A DNA stretch of 64,000 nt, from NCBI GenBank assembly GCA_002633025.1, contig NMRB01000155.1, positions 411,383-475,382 of the forward strand, written 5' to 3'. The notes beneath the pieces were generated by a model. The model ran no database searches, had not been told where the DNA came from, and worked only from the letters and a program-made list of their open reading frames with translations. Source of the stretch: Notospermus geniculatus. Its lineage: Eukaryota > Nemertea > Pilidiophora > Heteronemertea > Lineidae. Numbering within the stretch: position 1 is the stretch's first letter; each line of letters starts with the position of its first letter. The position numbers and the translations under genes are program-made. This document shows positions 1 through 13,600 of this stretch, piece after piece.

Positions 1-61
1 CCACGACTGCAACAAAAATGACGCCTTCCTGAATCCCATCACATTTCTTTCCTTCTTTCAG

Positions 62-1645
62 CAAAAACAACAACAGATCACAGAGCTTCTGTCCAAGGCT
101 GATGACCTCGCCACCCAACAACAAACTGGGGGCGAGGTTTACCACGCGATGGCAGAGTCACTTGGTGAAGCCTGGAAAGACCTGAACGCACAGTTAGACT
201 TAAGACGCATGCTGCTGGATCAGAGTATTGCCTTCCACCAGAGTGCCAAAGATGTAAGCTTCGATTATCTCATCTCATTCGTTCTTTCTCTCTGTCAAAT
301 GAATTACAGCTTTATCACCTCCAAGAATAAGTACCAGCTCGGCCAGTTTTCAAATGGCAGGGCCTGCCGAAACGATAAATAGACATTGAACTTGCCAGCT
401 CATCAGCTTCTTTGGCCTCATCCATGCCTGGGTTTACCATTGTTTTTTCCCCGTTTCCAGTTTGGAGATAGGATGGAGAAAGCTGCTGGATATTTCGGTA
501 AAGTATCTTTGGCCCAGGATGTGGTGAGCGCAAAACGACTGCTCCAACAGCACCGGGACATCAAGAAAGGTAAGAAACATGAATATTGGGGGGCAGCCCA
601 GGGATAAAGCTGTCCAAAATTGGCATATATTGGGGGGAAATGTATCAGATTTGCTGCTTTTAAACCATTTCAGAGCCAAGGCCAATTTTGTCGTGAACAG
701 AAAAGTGTGAAAAATTTCAAAGGCACCTGGAACCCATCACAAAGATATTCATTGGAAAGCTCTCAGTGAGCACTTTCCAATGAATACCTATGTTACTGTG
801 TTTCTGTAAGATTTCACGATTTGGTAGGTTTGATAATTCTGATGAACTCTTGGCGTTATTGGTCACTGAAGAACGTCTGTTTGAGTCAGTAAGTTGTGTT
901 GAACAGGATGTGATGCTGAACATGAAGTAAGAGGAATGTTCTGTATCACTACCTGACTGGCTCTCTTCCTAGAGATGATGAATGTCAGAAGGTTTACCTG
1001 TCTGTTGGTGTTGGGCCAAGTTTTATCAAAGGCTTGTTATCCTGTGCAAGTCTTATTAAAGGCCTGCTATCCACCCTCACTGACCAGTGCTGTCTGTTGA
1101 TATCAGGCCAAGTCTAAGGCTGTCTCTCCACCTCACTGTCCAGTGCAGCCAAAGAATTGCTTTGTATAGATGATTCTCGAATTAGCAGATTGGCAAACTT
1201 CCGCCGAAATCTCAACCAGAACCTCAACCTGAAACCGGGTGACGTGACACAATCCATAATTCAATCAGCTATGGTCGACTCTGACACAACGTCATCAAAG
1301 TCACTGTCATGTGGTTCTCTGTGTCACGTCATTCAGTTTCAGACCGAGGTTATGGTTGAGAAGTGCACAGAATTCTCGCATGTCTTTATATTCATTGCAG
1401 GAATTTTAGAAGCATCAAAACTGACACTCGAACAAGGCCAGGCCTTGTTGAACAGAATCCGTGAAATGGGAATGCATGCGGACTTACAGAATCGCCACGC
1501 GACAACAGCTGCGTGTTACGGTATTGAACATCTGCTCGAGTTACTGCATGACAGACGACGCCACCTGGAGGAACTGTGGCTGCAGAGAAAGATCAAACTG
1601 GAGCAGTGTCTACAGTTATGTCAACTGGATCAAGAAGTTCAGAAA
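62..1645 (+). CDS. Spectrin-like repeat exons 1-3
   Basis: Exons 62-253 (phase 0-0), 461-569 (0-1) and 1401-1645 (1-0) encode about 182 residues of amphipathic helix. The pattern W..L...L..R..LL..SI.FH (near 165-245) and W...K.KLEQCLQLCQLDQEV (near 1577-1640) is typical of spectrin repeats in Trio/kalirin, SESTD1 and CCDC141. Donors are gtaagc, gtaaga and gtaagt. Exon 1 opens directly after a TTCTTTCAG acceptor and is in frame from its first base, so more repeats lie upstream. The likely role is a rod or protein-interaction segment. Confidence 0.8.
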
Positions 1646-4600
1646 GTAAGTCTTACATATAAGACCTTACTCTAAAGAGCTCCATTGGGCTAATCAACCT
1701 GGAAATCTTCTCGTTATGGTCTCCATTCAGAGGTGAATCCACGATTTTTGCATGGGGGGGGGGGGGCGGTTGGGGATGGTGGCCATGCTCCTGCATAGAG
1801 GGGGTCTGGAGTGCTCCCCCTGAATATTTTAAAATCTCAATGATCTGAGATGCGATTTCTGGCCAAAAAAATCATTGGTTGCCGTGAACAGGGGTACAGA
1901 CTCCCTGGATCCAGGCCTGTCATCCCTATGGCTGAAGCCGTTTGGAAGGAAAGAGAACCAGTTGACTTATGATCTGGGCAAGTGAGGGTCTTTCTGGTGG
2001 TGGACATCCAGGTCTGGATAAGACGAGTCCGCTTAGTTGCGTAATATTTGATGATATGATTCCAAACTTAGTGATTTTCATTGCAGCTCTCAGACTGGTA
2101 CAGAGACGTTGGTGACACCTATCTCAATCAGACTGATCTCGGAGACTCAGTTTCGGCCGCCAGAAATCTACAAGAGAACCACTACAGATTTGAACATCAG
2201 GCAAAGGTAGGGATCCTTGTTTCTGGTGGACCTATACTGACATGCTGTTCTCTCCAATCTACACCTGGCTGGTTCATGACGTGGAGGTCTCTCTGACTCG
2301 TGTAGAACATTGCAAGCTTATCAAATCTACGTTTTATTTTCCAAACCAGAATTGCTAAGAACTAGATTATTGTTTTATCTTGTAGGACATGCAGGATGCC
2401 GTCCTGCGCCTGGTCCGTCACGCCGATCACCTCCTACAAGCGACACACTATGACGAGGAGGGAATCCGCCAGCGTTTGAAGCTGATCGATGAGTGCTGTG
2501 AGAACTTCATGGTCCGACTCGATAATAGAAGGAAAAATCTCGTCCTGGCGGCCAATTTCTTCAAAATGGCCCAGGAAGTAAGTCTCTTTGCATTGTTTTG
2601 ATTCGTTGTTTACATGTCGAACTTCAGTTCAATGGAGCCTAACTTTTGACTGGCAGTCCACCATGCTGAAGTTTACGACAAAGTCTGCTACCGGTGCTGC
2701 AGATCATACCATGGCTGAAAATAAACTCTATAGTTGTTCATCACCTCAGTTCATCTTACTGACAAGGCCTGGTAACTTCTCATTATATGATTGTATGGTT
2801 ACCTAAACTCATTTCGTACATGGTACATATGACAATATTGTTCTTTCAGGCATTCATAAAACTTGAACAAATTGAGAACCAGCTGACACAGACCGATCTG
2901 CCTCGTAACAGTGCAATGCTAGCAGAGAAACACGCCTTTTTGTCTAACACCATCGGAGAGGTGACGACGCCCGTTCTCCGCGATGGTCGTATCTTACTTG
3001 AGAGGGTCAGTAAGGACGAACCTGGAGCCGATGGAGTCAGACGAACGGTAAGGGTTCGCAGATCAGGGGGATCGCTCTTTTAACAAATTACGACTTTGTT
3101 TTGTTCTGGGCTGTCTACACAGGTGAGCTATCACCATATCGTGAAGTGTTCGTCATCGTCATGTTTCGTAACCCGTTGGTTCAGAAATTTCTGACTTGGC
3201 CTACAGGTATCTCACGGCAAAATCTATCTTTATAGGTTGAGTCTCTGCAGCAGCGTTGTACGGCGTTGGAGGAGATGTGTAAGGAACACACAGTTGTTGG
3301 GGAGAAGAGCGATGCCTTTATTGAATTCCAGGAGAAGTTTACCAGCGTAAGTCATCAAGTCTACTACATCTGCTACGAGCTCAAAGCTCGTGACTCAATA
3401 TTCCAAAAAGATATCCAGATCCTGCTCTCGGCATGAAGATCTGGATTCAGGCTCTTCATCTCAGCGTCCTGTGAGGCCTTACCTTTGGTTCAGGGCTGTC
3501 ACCCCCAGAGAGACATTTCCGGAACACGAAAACATCCTAGTGAATGATAATTTCTGTGTTTTCCTGCAGGTTCATACCTGGATGGTCCAAGTTGGGCAAG
3601 CCGTCCTCAACAACAGTCGCGACATGGGAAATAATCTGTATGGTGCTAATGACTTTCTGGAAGCACATCAACAGCTTGAAGAAGACATACGGGTAAGTGG
3701 CGTACATGTACCTGATCTCCCCCCCTCCTTTTTGGTGGAAAATCTTAGAAATTGACCAGGAAATTTTGAAAAAATCTTCGGAGTTGACCATGAATTCTCT
3801 GGAACAACTGGCTTGGGCCCCCTTTCTTTTATCCACCCCTGTAACATGTTCAATATCATTTTCCCTTTTCAGGCTAAGAACCGAGATGTTGAAGCCCTGG
3901 CCGAGGCCGTCCAGGATCTTGTGAAGGCCGAAGACTCAGATGCACCAGAGGCAGAGGAGAAGTTGAAATCTTTACAAGATAACTGGTCATCGCTGAAGGA
4001 TCTTGTCGATCTCCGAATCAGTCTCGCCTTGAAATATGTCTCCTACTTGAAAGTTGCTCATCAGGTAAGCTTGAAACATGCAAAAGGTGGCGCTGTATGT
4101 GTTCTGACATGCCAATCAAATCATCAGCACAACTCTACATAATTCTTTTGTTTCAGCTGACACAACATATGGATGGTGTTGAGGATACATTGAAGTCGAA
4201 CAGACATTACCTCCAGGACATCAGTGAGAATATCATCAAACACGTGGAGGAGAAATGGACGAGCACCCTGGAGTTGTATGACGGGCAAGAAGAGAAAGGA
4301 AAGGAGTTTCTCGATGAAGCACCAAAGGTAAGGATTCATCGGGCCACTGAGGAGGCTCAATAGTCCAGTGGTTATCGTGTTACTGGTCTGCTGTTCAGCT
4401 GAGAAGGCCAAACGTCTGTTACTTTTCTGTATGATGTGTATTGTTCTCATGTCTTTATCGCCATCCCCTCCTCTCATTCTTATTTTAGGCTGAAGAGGAC
4501 TTAAAGCTTGAGTCCCGCAAAGCTGTCTTCAACGTCGAGACCATGATAACCACGTTCCGTGACCGTAAGGAACATATCACCAACCTGATGGACGTCTGGC

Positions 4601-7600
4601 AACAATCTGTCACGTCAGGGAAGGAGTTTAAATCAGAGTGGGCTCAGTTCATTCAGGATGCCAGGAAGGTAAGGAACGTGGTCTTTTTCTCTACTGTAAC
4701 ACAAACAAGGCATCGTCAGGAACGACTGCTTGATATCTGAAGAATTCATCATTTTGACGCCCCCGCCATCTTGTTTGTCTGCGGAGATTAGAGCCTGTTT
4801 GCGTGCATCTGGCAGGCAACTCCAAACACGATTGGTCACAAGATATGCATTTGCCTACCAGATAAAAGTCCACATGCCCCAGTTTCTGAGAACTCCAAGA
4901 TGACGAGGTCCAAAATGATGATATTGTGACAAATCCTTAAGATTTGTGTACTCAGTCTACACTCAGGAACTTTGTGCCAGAGTTCGAGTGCATCATGGAG
5001 AAGTCACTGAAGAAGGCTGTATATAGTTTGCCGCAACATGTTCATGGGTTATTGAAGCCATTTAAACAGATGTGGAACTTGCCATTGACTTTGTTTTGTC
5101 TTCATTTTCTTCTTGTATTTGGTCTTTTGAATTCTTCAGCAAAATAATCATTCATCTTCTGTCTTCACGCCAGTCAATTGTTTGCAAAGTGAATATGGAA
5201 ATTCAAAACCTCACATATTGTCTTAGATTACCTCGAACAGAGTTTTCTGAATTGATCTTAAGCCCATTTCCATTAGAGTGGATTTTGCCACAGTTTGTGG
5301 CGAGCGGTATGGTTTTCACAGGCATTGGAATGGTTAAAGCTGAAGCATCATTGGACTCTCCAAATCCTGTGAAAAACACACCGCTCAGTACAAACCATGG
5401 CGGGAAGTGGGCCTTTCCCATGACCAGGCTAACTGGCGCCTTGTATGGTGTCCGTTGTACCCACCACTGAGATGGGCAGTTTTGTTGAAATTCAAAAGAA
5501 CAAATTTGAAGTGACAAATGTTTTCTGTTTTTTCGCAGACAATTGATTGGGTGATGAAGACAGAGGACGAGTTGTTCCCGGCGATTGCGGGAGAACTCGG
5601 CGAATCGAACACATCAGTTGAACAGTATCAGAAACGTCTGGATGAGTTTGAGCCGACACAGAAGGTAGAATGATCGGTTTATGATTTGAGTTCTCGTGAG
5701 ATTGGACTTGGTTGCCCTTTCTGTTTCCGCTGCACCACTCTGACGTCAGAGGCCGTGTGGTCTTTCTGTTGTCCGTTGTGGGTAGGAGGCCATGTGGTCT
5801 TTCTGTTGTCCGTTGAGGGTAGGAGGCCATATGGTCTTTCTGTTGTCCGTTGAGGGGAATGAAAGATCATTTAAGTTTTCATACTTGAACTTCACCACTG
5901 ACGTCTAATTTGGCATGATTTTGAGCGATGTCTTTGAAGGGCAACCAGAGGGCATTCTGACTGAGAACCAATCATTGACTTGGTTTTGCTGAAGGGTTCA
6001 GGAGACCTCAAACAGCAGTTTAAACAATCAGATTTTGATTTCGATACGCTTGATGTTTTTAGACCATTGATTGGGTAATGTTAGCGGAGAAGGAACTCTT
6101 CCACCCGGCCATCGCTGGGAGGTTAGGAAGTTCATGTGAAACGGCCGAGGAGTTGCAGCAGAAGTTAACGCAGTTTGATCCGACCGCGAAGGTACATGTA
6201 TGATGATGTTAAATCACTGATTAGTTGATTCTTGGCTACATCTCTGTGACTTCGTGATGGGAGGATTGTACAGGCTGTAGCCAGATTTAGAGTATAGTGT
6301 CCGTTTATCCGGCGTAGGCCCTCATAATAGGTATAGAATGCACAGCAATGCACCTCAGATGCAGAAAATCTTCACTTTCTATGTGTTTCCATTTGACCAT
6401 GAGGATATGTGTGGAACACGGCAAAGGTCAGTATTTCTGCTGCCACTGCTTGTTTGTATAATCAGGGCCTAACGTTGACCGATTCCATTTTCAGAAAGCC
6501 CAGGAGGAGATTGAACAACACCTGAAGACAGCGGAGGTTTTGGCCCTGAAGGGTGACACTAAGGGTCAGAAGGAGATGATCGTTAACGAGCTGCTGAAGG
6601 TCCATCAACGATTCCAGGCCAGGATTAATGAATATAAAATCCTTCTCAACATGACCATTCAGTTCTTCAGGAATCTACACTCGGTAAGTCTTGTTCATGT
6701 TATCATCATACACCAAAATGGCACAGTTGTAAGATACAGAGACCTGGCTTAGCCACTGGGATCTAGCTCCGCCAACATTATCATATCAACAGCGTCAGTG
6801 TCAGGACTTCAATTCGAAGATATCAACAGCCTGCTGTGTCGTCAGCAATGCTGACCATCACCAACAGAAGCTGGACCTGGCAATGTCAGACCTCTGTGAC
6901 CTTACAACTGCGATTTTGGAGTGTTGACTAAGGCCCGTATGCTCAGGTCAGACTTTAGCCTCAAGTATAGCTGAAGTTAGACTTTCTCTACGCTTGAAGC
7001 ATTGAGAAACGTCAGACTATAATGAAAGTTTACCTGAAGTTCGACCCGAGCGTACGGCCCTAAGAGGCAGAAGGACCCATCTTTAGACTCTGATCCTTTG
7101 TTTGTTTGTGTCAACCCTTGCTGACGTTTCCCCGTCTTCTCCAGCTTGATACTCTGATAGAACAGACAGAGAAAGAATACCAAGAGTCTGAACTCCCCAC
7201 GGAAGTCTCCAAGGCTGAGCTACTCCTCGATCATCACATCCAGAACCGGGAACAGATGAACAAGATTGCTCAGTTCATCTCTGACGAGGGAGAGCAGATC
7301 GTGGTCCGTGTCCGTCAGCTCGACTCTGAAGCCGTCGCTAAGAAGGATGTAGAGTCCGTGTTAGAGTTGGCTGAGGATGCGAGGAAGAACTGGGACAGAT
7401 CGTGGGAAGACCAGAAAGAAAAACTCGAACAGAATCTACAGATCTGTCAGTTCAACTATGATCTCAGGGCGGTAAGTTGACATTTTATAAAACAAATCTC
7501 TGATCTCAGGGCGGTACGTTGACATTTTATAAAACATCTGACCTCAGGCTGGTGTGATGATCTCGTATCTTGAAGTCACAGATCTCGTCTCATATCTTGG

Positions 7601-10600
7601 AGTCCTAACGTCACGTTTCCTGTTTTCCAGATCCATTACGAGGTTGATGACCTGAACCGTCAACTCCAAGCTAAGAAGGGTGACCACGGTTACAATCTAC
7701 AGAACGCTAAGATGATATCGGAGGCATTCAAACAGTTTGAGATGACCATACAGGTTGGTGACGTCAGCTTCCTTTTGATGTGCTTGTTACACCAAACTGA
7801 TATGAGCCTAATAGCGAGCTCAGTTCGGGAAAGTTCCGAATTTGGAAACGTTTCTGATTTTGGAAGCCCAGCGATTCCAATATTGGCAACGTTTCCTTTT
7901 TCGGAAGCGGTTTTCGATTCCGATATCGGAATCTTTGTAGGCCTTCTTGCACGTTAGGCCCAATCGGGATATGAAAAGCAAAAATCGGGAAGTGTTTTTT
8001 TCCACTAACAGATGGCAGCACCTGTGACCTTGTATTTCACGGCGTGAAATCTGAATTGCTGGCGTAAGTTGGCTGCAATCATCGATAATCATCCATTATC
8101 ATCATCAAAAGGCTCAGTTCCGCCAGAATCTCTATCTCTTGGCTTCCAAATTCGGAAACGTTCCCGCTACATTGGAATCGAAAATAGCTTCCAAAAAAAG
8201 AAACGTTTCCAAAGTCGGAAACGCTTCCAATTTTGGAACTTTCCCGAACTGAGCTGACTATAGAGTCCCTTTAAACTTGACCAGTCTGTAGAAATATCAT
8301 GCAGAAGATGTCTTTATGTTAAATGAATGTTTTGTTTATTTCAGGTGATTGAGAAGAAGATTGAGAACTTCATAAGCACAGCAGAACTCATGTTGAAAGA
8401 TAAACACTACGACTCTAAACATATTCGTTCGGAAATCGATAAACTCCAGAATAAATGGAGTACCTTCCACACGTCGGTCCATGACTATCGTGATATGTTG
8501 GAGGTCTCCGTCTTATTCTTCCAAATTGTTGAGGAGGTAAGAAAATGGTCGAGTTGTCAAGTTTGATATCCCTGGGCTTCAGTGCTTGCCAACTTTGGGT
8601 TTCCCAGGTCAGTGGATCTCCCTGCTTCAGCCAACAGGACCTTGTTGCCTCTTGTTCCACGGTCTACACCAGATTGTCTTCAGAGTCAACATCCCACAAT
8701 AATGTTTGCTTCTGTTCCTGTTTCAGTGTGAGGAGTGGGCCCGCGAGAACAGCCAGTTCCTCTTTAACATTGGACGTCAGGCTCAGGACTGTAAGACTGC
8801 CGCGGAGGCCACGGAGCTGGTTGACAAGCTGAAGAGTCACCTTGATGAAGGTCAACCACCACAAGAAGAACGAATCAGCAAACTTTCAGAGCTTGCCGCT
8901 CAGTTATATGGTAAGGAGGCCAAGTTTAATGGCTCCGTCGTGTAGGAGATGTTTTCTGCTCACTCTGATAAACCCTACCCCCAGGGCTCTTAAGGCTCGT
9001 TTCCACAGACGCGTTTCACGCTGCGTGATGCGTCAAATCTTTTGTTATTTTCCGCCGCTCTGCTTCCAAACAATGGGCGAAGCGTCAAAACGCTCACGCT
9101 ACCGCTTCTGTGGAAACGGGCCTTTAGGGTCATCTTTGTGGTGCTGACTCGAAGTCAGAGAGCCCAGTTGTTGCCCTGACCACTCCAGTCACATTGGAGT
9201 GTCTTTCCCTTGGTGTCCCAGACATGTGGTTCCCGTAGGCCTGGGGAGTGCCCCCACCCCAGCCCCACCCCCAACGTCAACACTTCAGGACCAACCGCAC
9301 GGAAAGTCCGATGGTGTTATTGGTGGTTTGGTTAATGGCAAAACGCATTATGACTAACTGCCGACAGGCGCCAGTAGCACTATCGGACTGTCTGTGCGGT
9401 CGGCCCTGGACTCCATTCACAAATCTGTCCTCCCAATGGAGTGTCCTCCCTTGGCATCCCAGATGATTAGTCCCTGTGGCCCTGGTAGGTGGCACACCCC
9501 TTCGACGGGCTCACACCATCACCAACTTCCGACTTCAGGACACCATGTACCAGTCTGTGTCCTCCCTTCGGGACGCTGTAAATATCTTTGTGGGTTAATC
9601 CTGGTTCCATGATAGACTTGGTGCTTGACGTGGAGATTTTATCTGTTTCAGGACCGCAAGCTCAGAACCGAGTCCGTCACGTCGTCGTAAAGTATCACGA
9701 TGTGATGGACTCGTTCAAACAAGCAAACACGCAACTCGAGAATCTTCAAGATGCTCTCAAGAAGCGGGAAGAGGTAAGCAGCACCTGTGACATGCGCCTA
9801 CTTTTGTTAAATCGTATCACATACGGTTCTAATCTAGTGGTTAGTGTACCTGGCTTACAATCCAAACTGCCCGTGCTGGACATTCTTTACCCTTGTCTAT
9901 TTCAGGCTCCCCCTCCTCCTCCCCCGGAAGTCTCAGAACCCCCAGTCGAAGAGGAGATCACCGTGAAGGATGTCGCACCCGTTGCGGCAGTCCCCATTGG
10001 GTTCGAGCCGATAAAACTGCCAGAAGAACGGAAATTATCACCACCAAAAGTTATTCAGCCTCTGAAGAGTGCTGATGTTATGGAGGGGATCAGGTAAGTG
10101 GAGTGGAAATATTAGTGATGATTCATGTCATGCCTGTACCACTGTCCTGCTCTCAAAACAGAGAACCAGGTCAGCTTGCGTGTGCTCCTTCAGTCAAAAG
10201 ATGGAGCCACAATACAGTCATGGTTCTCCTGAGAGAGCAAGTGAGGTATATTCTCTTGGTTGTTACCAAAGTCCCTGCCGTGTAGATATGGACTGTAAAT
10301 ATGCACTCTCACCAAACATTTACACTGGTCCTCTCTTTTCCAGATTCACATTTGAATGTAGATTTGACAGCGATGACATCCCACAGTTAATGTGGTACAA
10401 GGACAACATCCCATTGGTCAGCCCAGACTACGAGACACGTTACGACAACGGTCTCGCCACGCTGACCATTGAGGAGACTTTCTCAGAGGACACGGCCCGG
10501 TATACTTGTCGGGCGACGAACGCGGCCGGGAGCGTTGAGACGTCGGGTCACCTGACCGTCAGAGGTAGGAACGCTTTATGCAACCTTTCCTAACATATGC

Positions 10601-13600
10601 ACTAAGATAAAGGGGTAGCCATAACGTACATGGATGGTTGGTTGTTTGTATGGAGAGGGTTAACTTCTCTTCTGCTGCTAATTCTTCACTTTGCTTGGGC
10701 AAGTTAACTCTATCACTGCCATGACCAATTAAAGGGAAAATTTTAAAGACTCAAATGGCTCGTAAAACCTGTCACATAGGTATTCATTGGAAAGCTCTCG
10801 ATGAGTACTTTCCAATGAATACCTATATGACAGGGTTTAAACCAAATCCTGTAAGATTTCGGGATTTGGCAGGGTGTTTTGGTTTTGATGGTCGCCACAG
10901 GCAGTGACAGGGTTACGATAGGATCACAGTTCAGTAGCACTTTCTGTCAGATGCACTGGTAGCTTAGCTTCACAGCACCCTCTATCTTCCCTTACAGAAA
11001 CACAGCAGAAAATCCTGCCGCCTGATTTTGCCAAAAACCTGAAATCGGCCGATGTTATTGAGGGGAATCCTTTCACATTTGAATCACATGTGACTGGATG
11101 TCCATCGCCGACCGTTTCATGGTTTAAAGATGACATCAGCGTTGATAATTCTCCCGATTATGTAATCACCAAAATCAATGGAACATGCTGTCTGAAGATA
11201 CGCCGTGTAAATCGTGGCCATGATGCACGCTACACGTGCAAGGCAACCAATCAGGGAGGCGAGGCGGCGTCTAGCGCCAGACTCACCGTCATACGTAAGC
11301 GGCATTCCGTTTTTTGCACGCCGCATGCTTGAGACTTATATTTGTTTCCAGATCCTTCAGCACTCCTCCATGTGAGAGTTTTCTCATGTGGGTTGGCTCT
11401 CAATGGACAATTCACCACTGTTGGTTTCCTGACATCAGGGCCCGTATTCTAGAAGCCTTAACCCTTGGAGCGCCGGGTTTTTTCAACTTTTCCTTCCCCG
11501 TGACCGGGGTTTTTTTCGAAAAAAAAATTTTTTCCGAAAAAAGAAAAAAAATTGCCAAAAAAATGCATGCGTTTTGAAATTTTAATTTTATGACCTTTTC
11601 CGAGTATACTCGTTAATGGTCCTTAAAAAGAGAATTGTTGCTTCGAGTACACTCGGTAACGGCGCTCTAAGGGTTAGGCTAACTCTGAGGTCTGCTTTAA
11701 GGTTTTGTATTCTGCCCTGCAAACAATAGCTTCAGGTAACCCATAGAGTTAAGGAAGCTTCTCGAANTGTATTTAAGGTGAGTGTCCGGTGTATTCAATC
11801 TCGCCTCCCTCTGCTGTAGGGAAATGGGCCTTATCTATGATAAGCTCTGTGGTTGGAGAATAAAGCTTAAAACTTATCTTGACTTCTCTTTCAGATAACT
11901 ATAGAACCAGGCTTCAGTAGTTTAGAAATCACAGAAGCCTACCCAGAGGACACCAGTCCCTACACAGTGGTGCTACATAACCCCGCCGGAGATGCCTCTA
12001 GTAATTGTAACATTACTATTGAGAGTACTTATGAAACGTGAGTTGATTCTTTCACTTCACTTCTTGACAAATTGAAACATTGGGATTTGGGCACTAAATT
12101 TGGCAAAAGTGAGTTTTTTCAACCGCCTGATTAGGCCAATGACTACACTCTTGTTCGGGCATTGTCAGACAATAGGCAATCGTAACCTAAATGTAGTCGT
12201 CAGTCTATCGGGCGATTGCGAAAACTGTGTATTATTAGCTCTATAGACAACATAACATGTAGGCAAACTGAATGTACAGTAGGAGGAACCCAGAGTACCG
12301 GACAACACCTCTGTTCGCAGAGAGTCGCCCTCTGTCATATAAAGAGCTGGCCCGACTGGGATCGAACCTGAACCTCAGAGGTGACAGGTGCTGATGTTTA
12401 CACTGCACCACTTGGACAAAATAGAAAGTGTTGAATGAATATCTTGTGTTGTTTCCTCATTATTGTAAACAATTCCTGTCCCGTTCAGAAACAGCTCAAT
12501 ATTTTGACGATCCAACATATAAGGAAGATTGTTTTCCTTCAGAACAAGTGTTAGCTCCGTCTGCTCAACGTGTGGCCTGGATTATGACCAACTCTCAAAA
12601 CTCGACTCTTGGTAGGAGATTCTGTGTTGTCAAATTTCATGTTGTGGAATTTCTCGGCTGTTTTCTTTCTCAATGCGCAACATTCCTTTAGCTTATTTCA
12701 CATCTTTTACTCTGTGAAAGACATTGGCGTAGGTGTGGATCCAGGGCTTCCTGACCCCCTGCTATCCGCAACCAGGCAACAGGGAGAACTCCTAGACCCC
12801 CCTCAGCACCATTTTCAGGTGATGCCTGGGGCAGCCATCCTCCATCCTCAGACCCCCCNACCCCCCCCCCCCCCACGCAAAAAATCCTGGATCCCACCTG
12901 CAGCAGTAACAGTTCCAACTCGGGGACCACGAATCTGTGATAATATATGAACATGCTGGTTCTTTATCTGACTCATAGATGGCTGCACCCGTCATGTGCA
13001 TTGCGTCTGTAATTTAATCTGTTTACATACTTACCTCCGGAATTTTCATCTGTCAGAACCGTGTCAGGTTAAGTTTGCCATTTCTGGCTGTACATCTGGT
13101 GTACTTCTTGTGCACATAATTCTGGAAACAGTTCAGGATCGAGTGTTAAATGCTACCTGTTTAACTCTAAGAACTGAAAGTGAATGGGATAATACGTTAA
13201 AGATAGAAGGTGAACAAGCTGCCTCTTATTGGATCTGATCTAAAGGTGCTGCTCCACAAGTTAGCTCTCTACGGGTAACTGAACTCGGTCGTAGAAAGCT
13301 ATGGGCAAATTTTGTTACTGGTCAAGGTGTCACCCATAAGGAAACCAACCATGGTGAATTGCCCATTGAGAGCCAACTTGCACGTGGACGTGTGCCTTTT
13401 AGAAGAAATTGTTCAAGATTTTATCTCGTGTTTTCTTGTTTTTGTCCTTTTCAGTCCAACCAGGTATTTTGACCGTTTTTCTTCCCTCTTGTTCAATGTT
13501 CTATCTTTGTTATCATCTGTAGATAATCATGCTTTCCTTCTTCATTGTCACAATCAGTGGATCAACTGCACAATCTCTTGCAAAAGACAAAAAGGTTCAC

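Noticed and set aside
12489-12612. Open stretch after an AG (ACA-GCT-CAA-TAT...) ending at gtagga, 40 codons
   Set aside because: Its phase (1) does not fit the upstream exon (phase 2), it has no Ig or linker character, and 12037 joins 15676 directly in phase 2.
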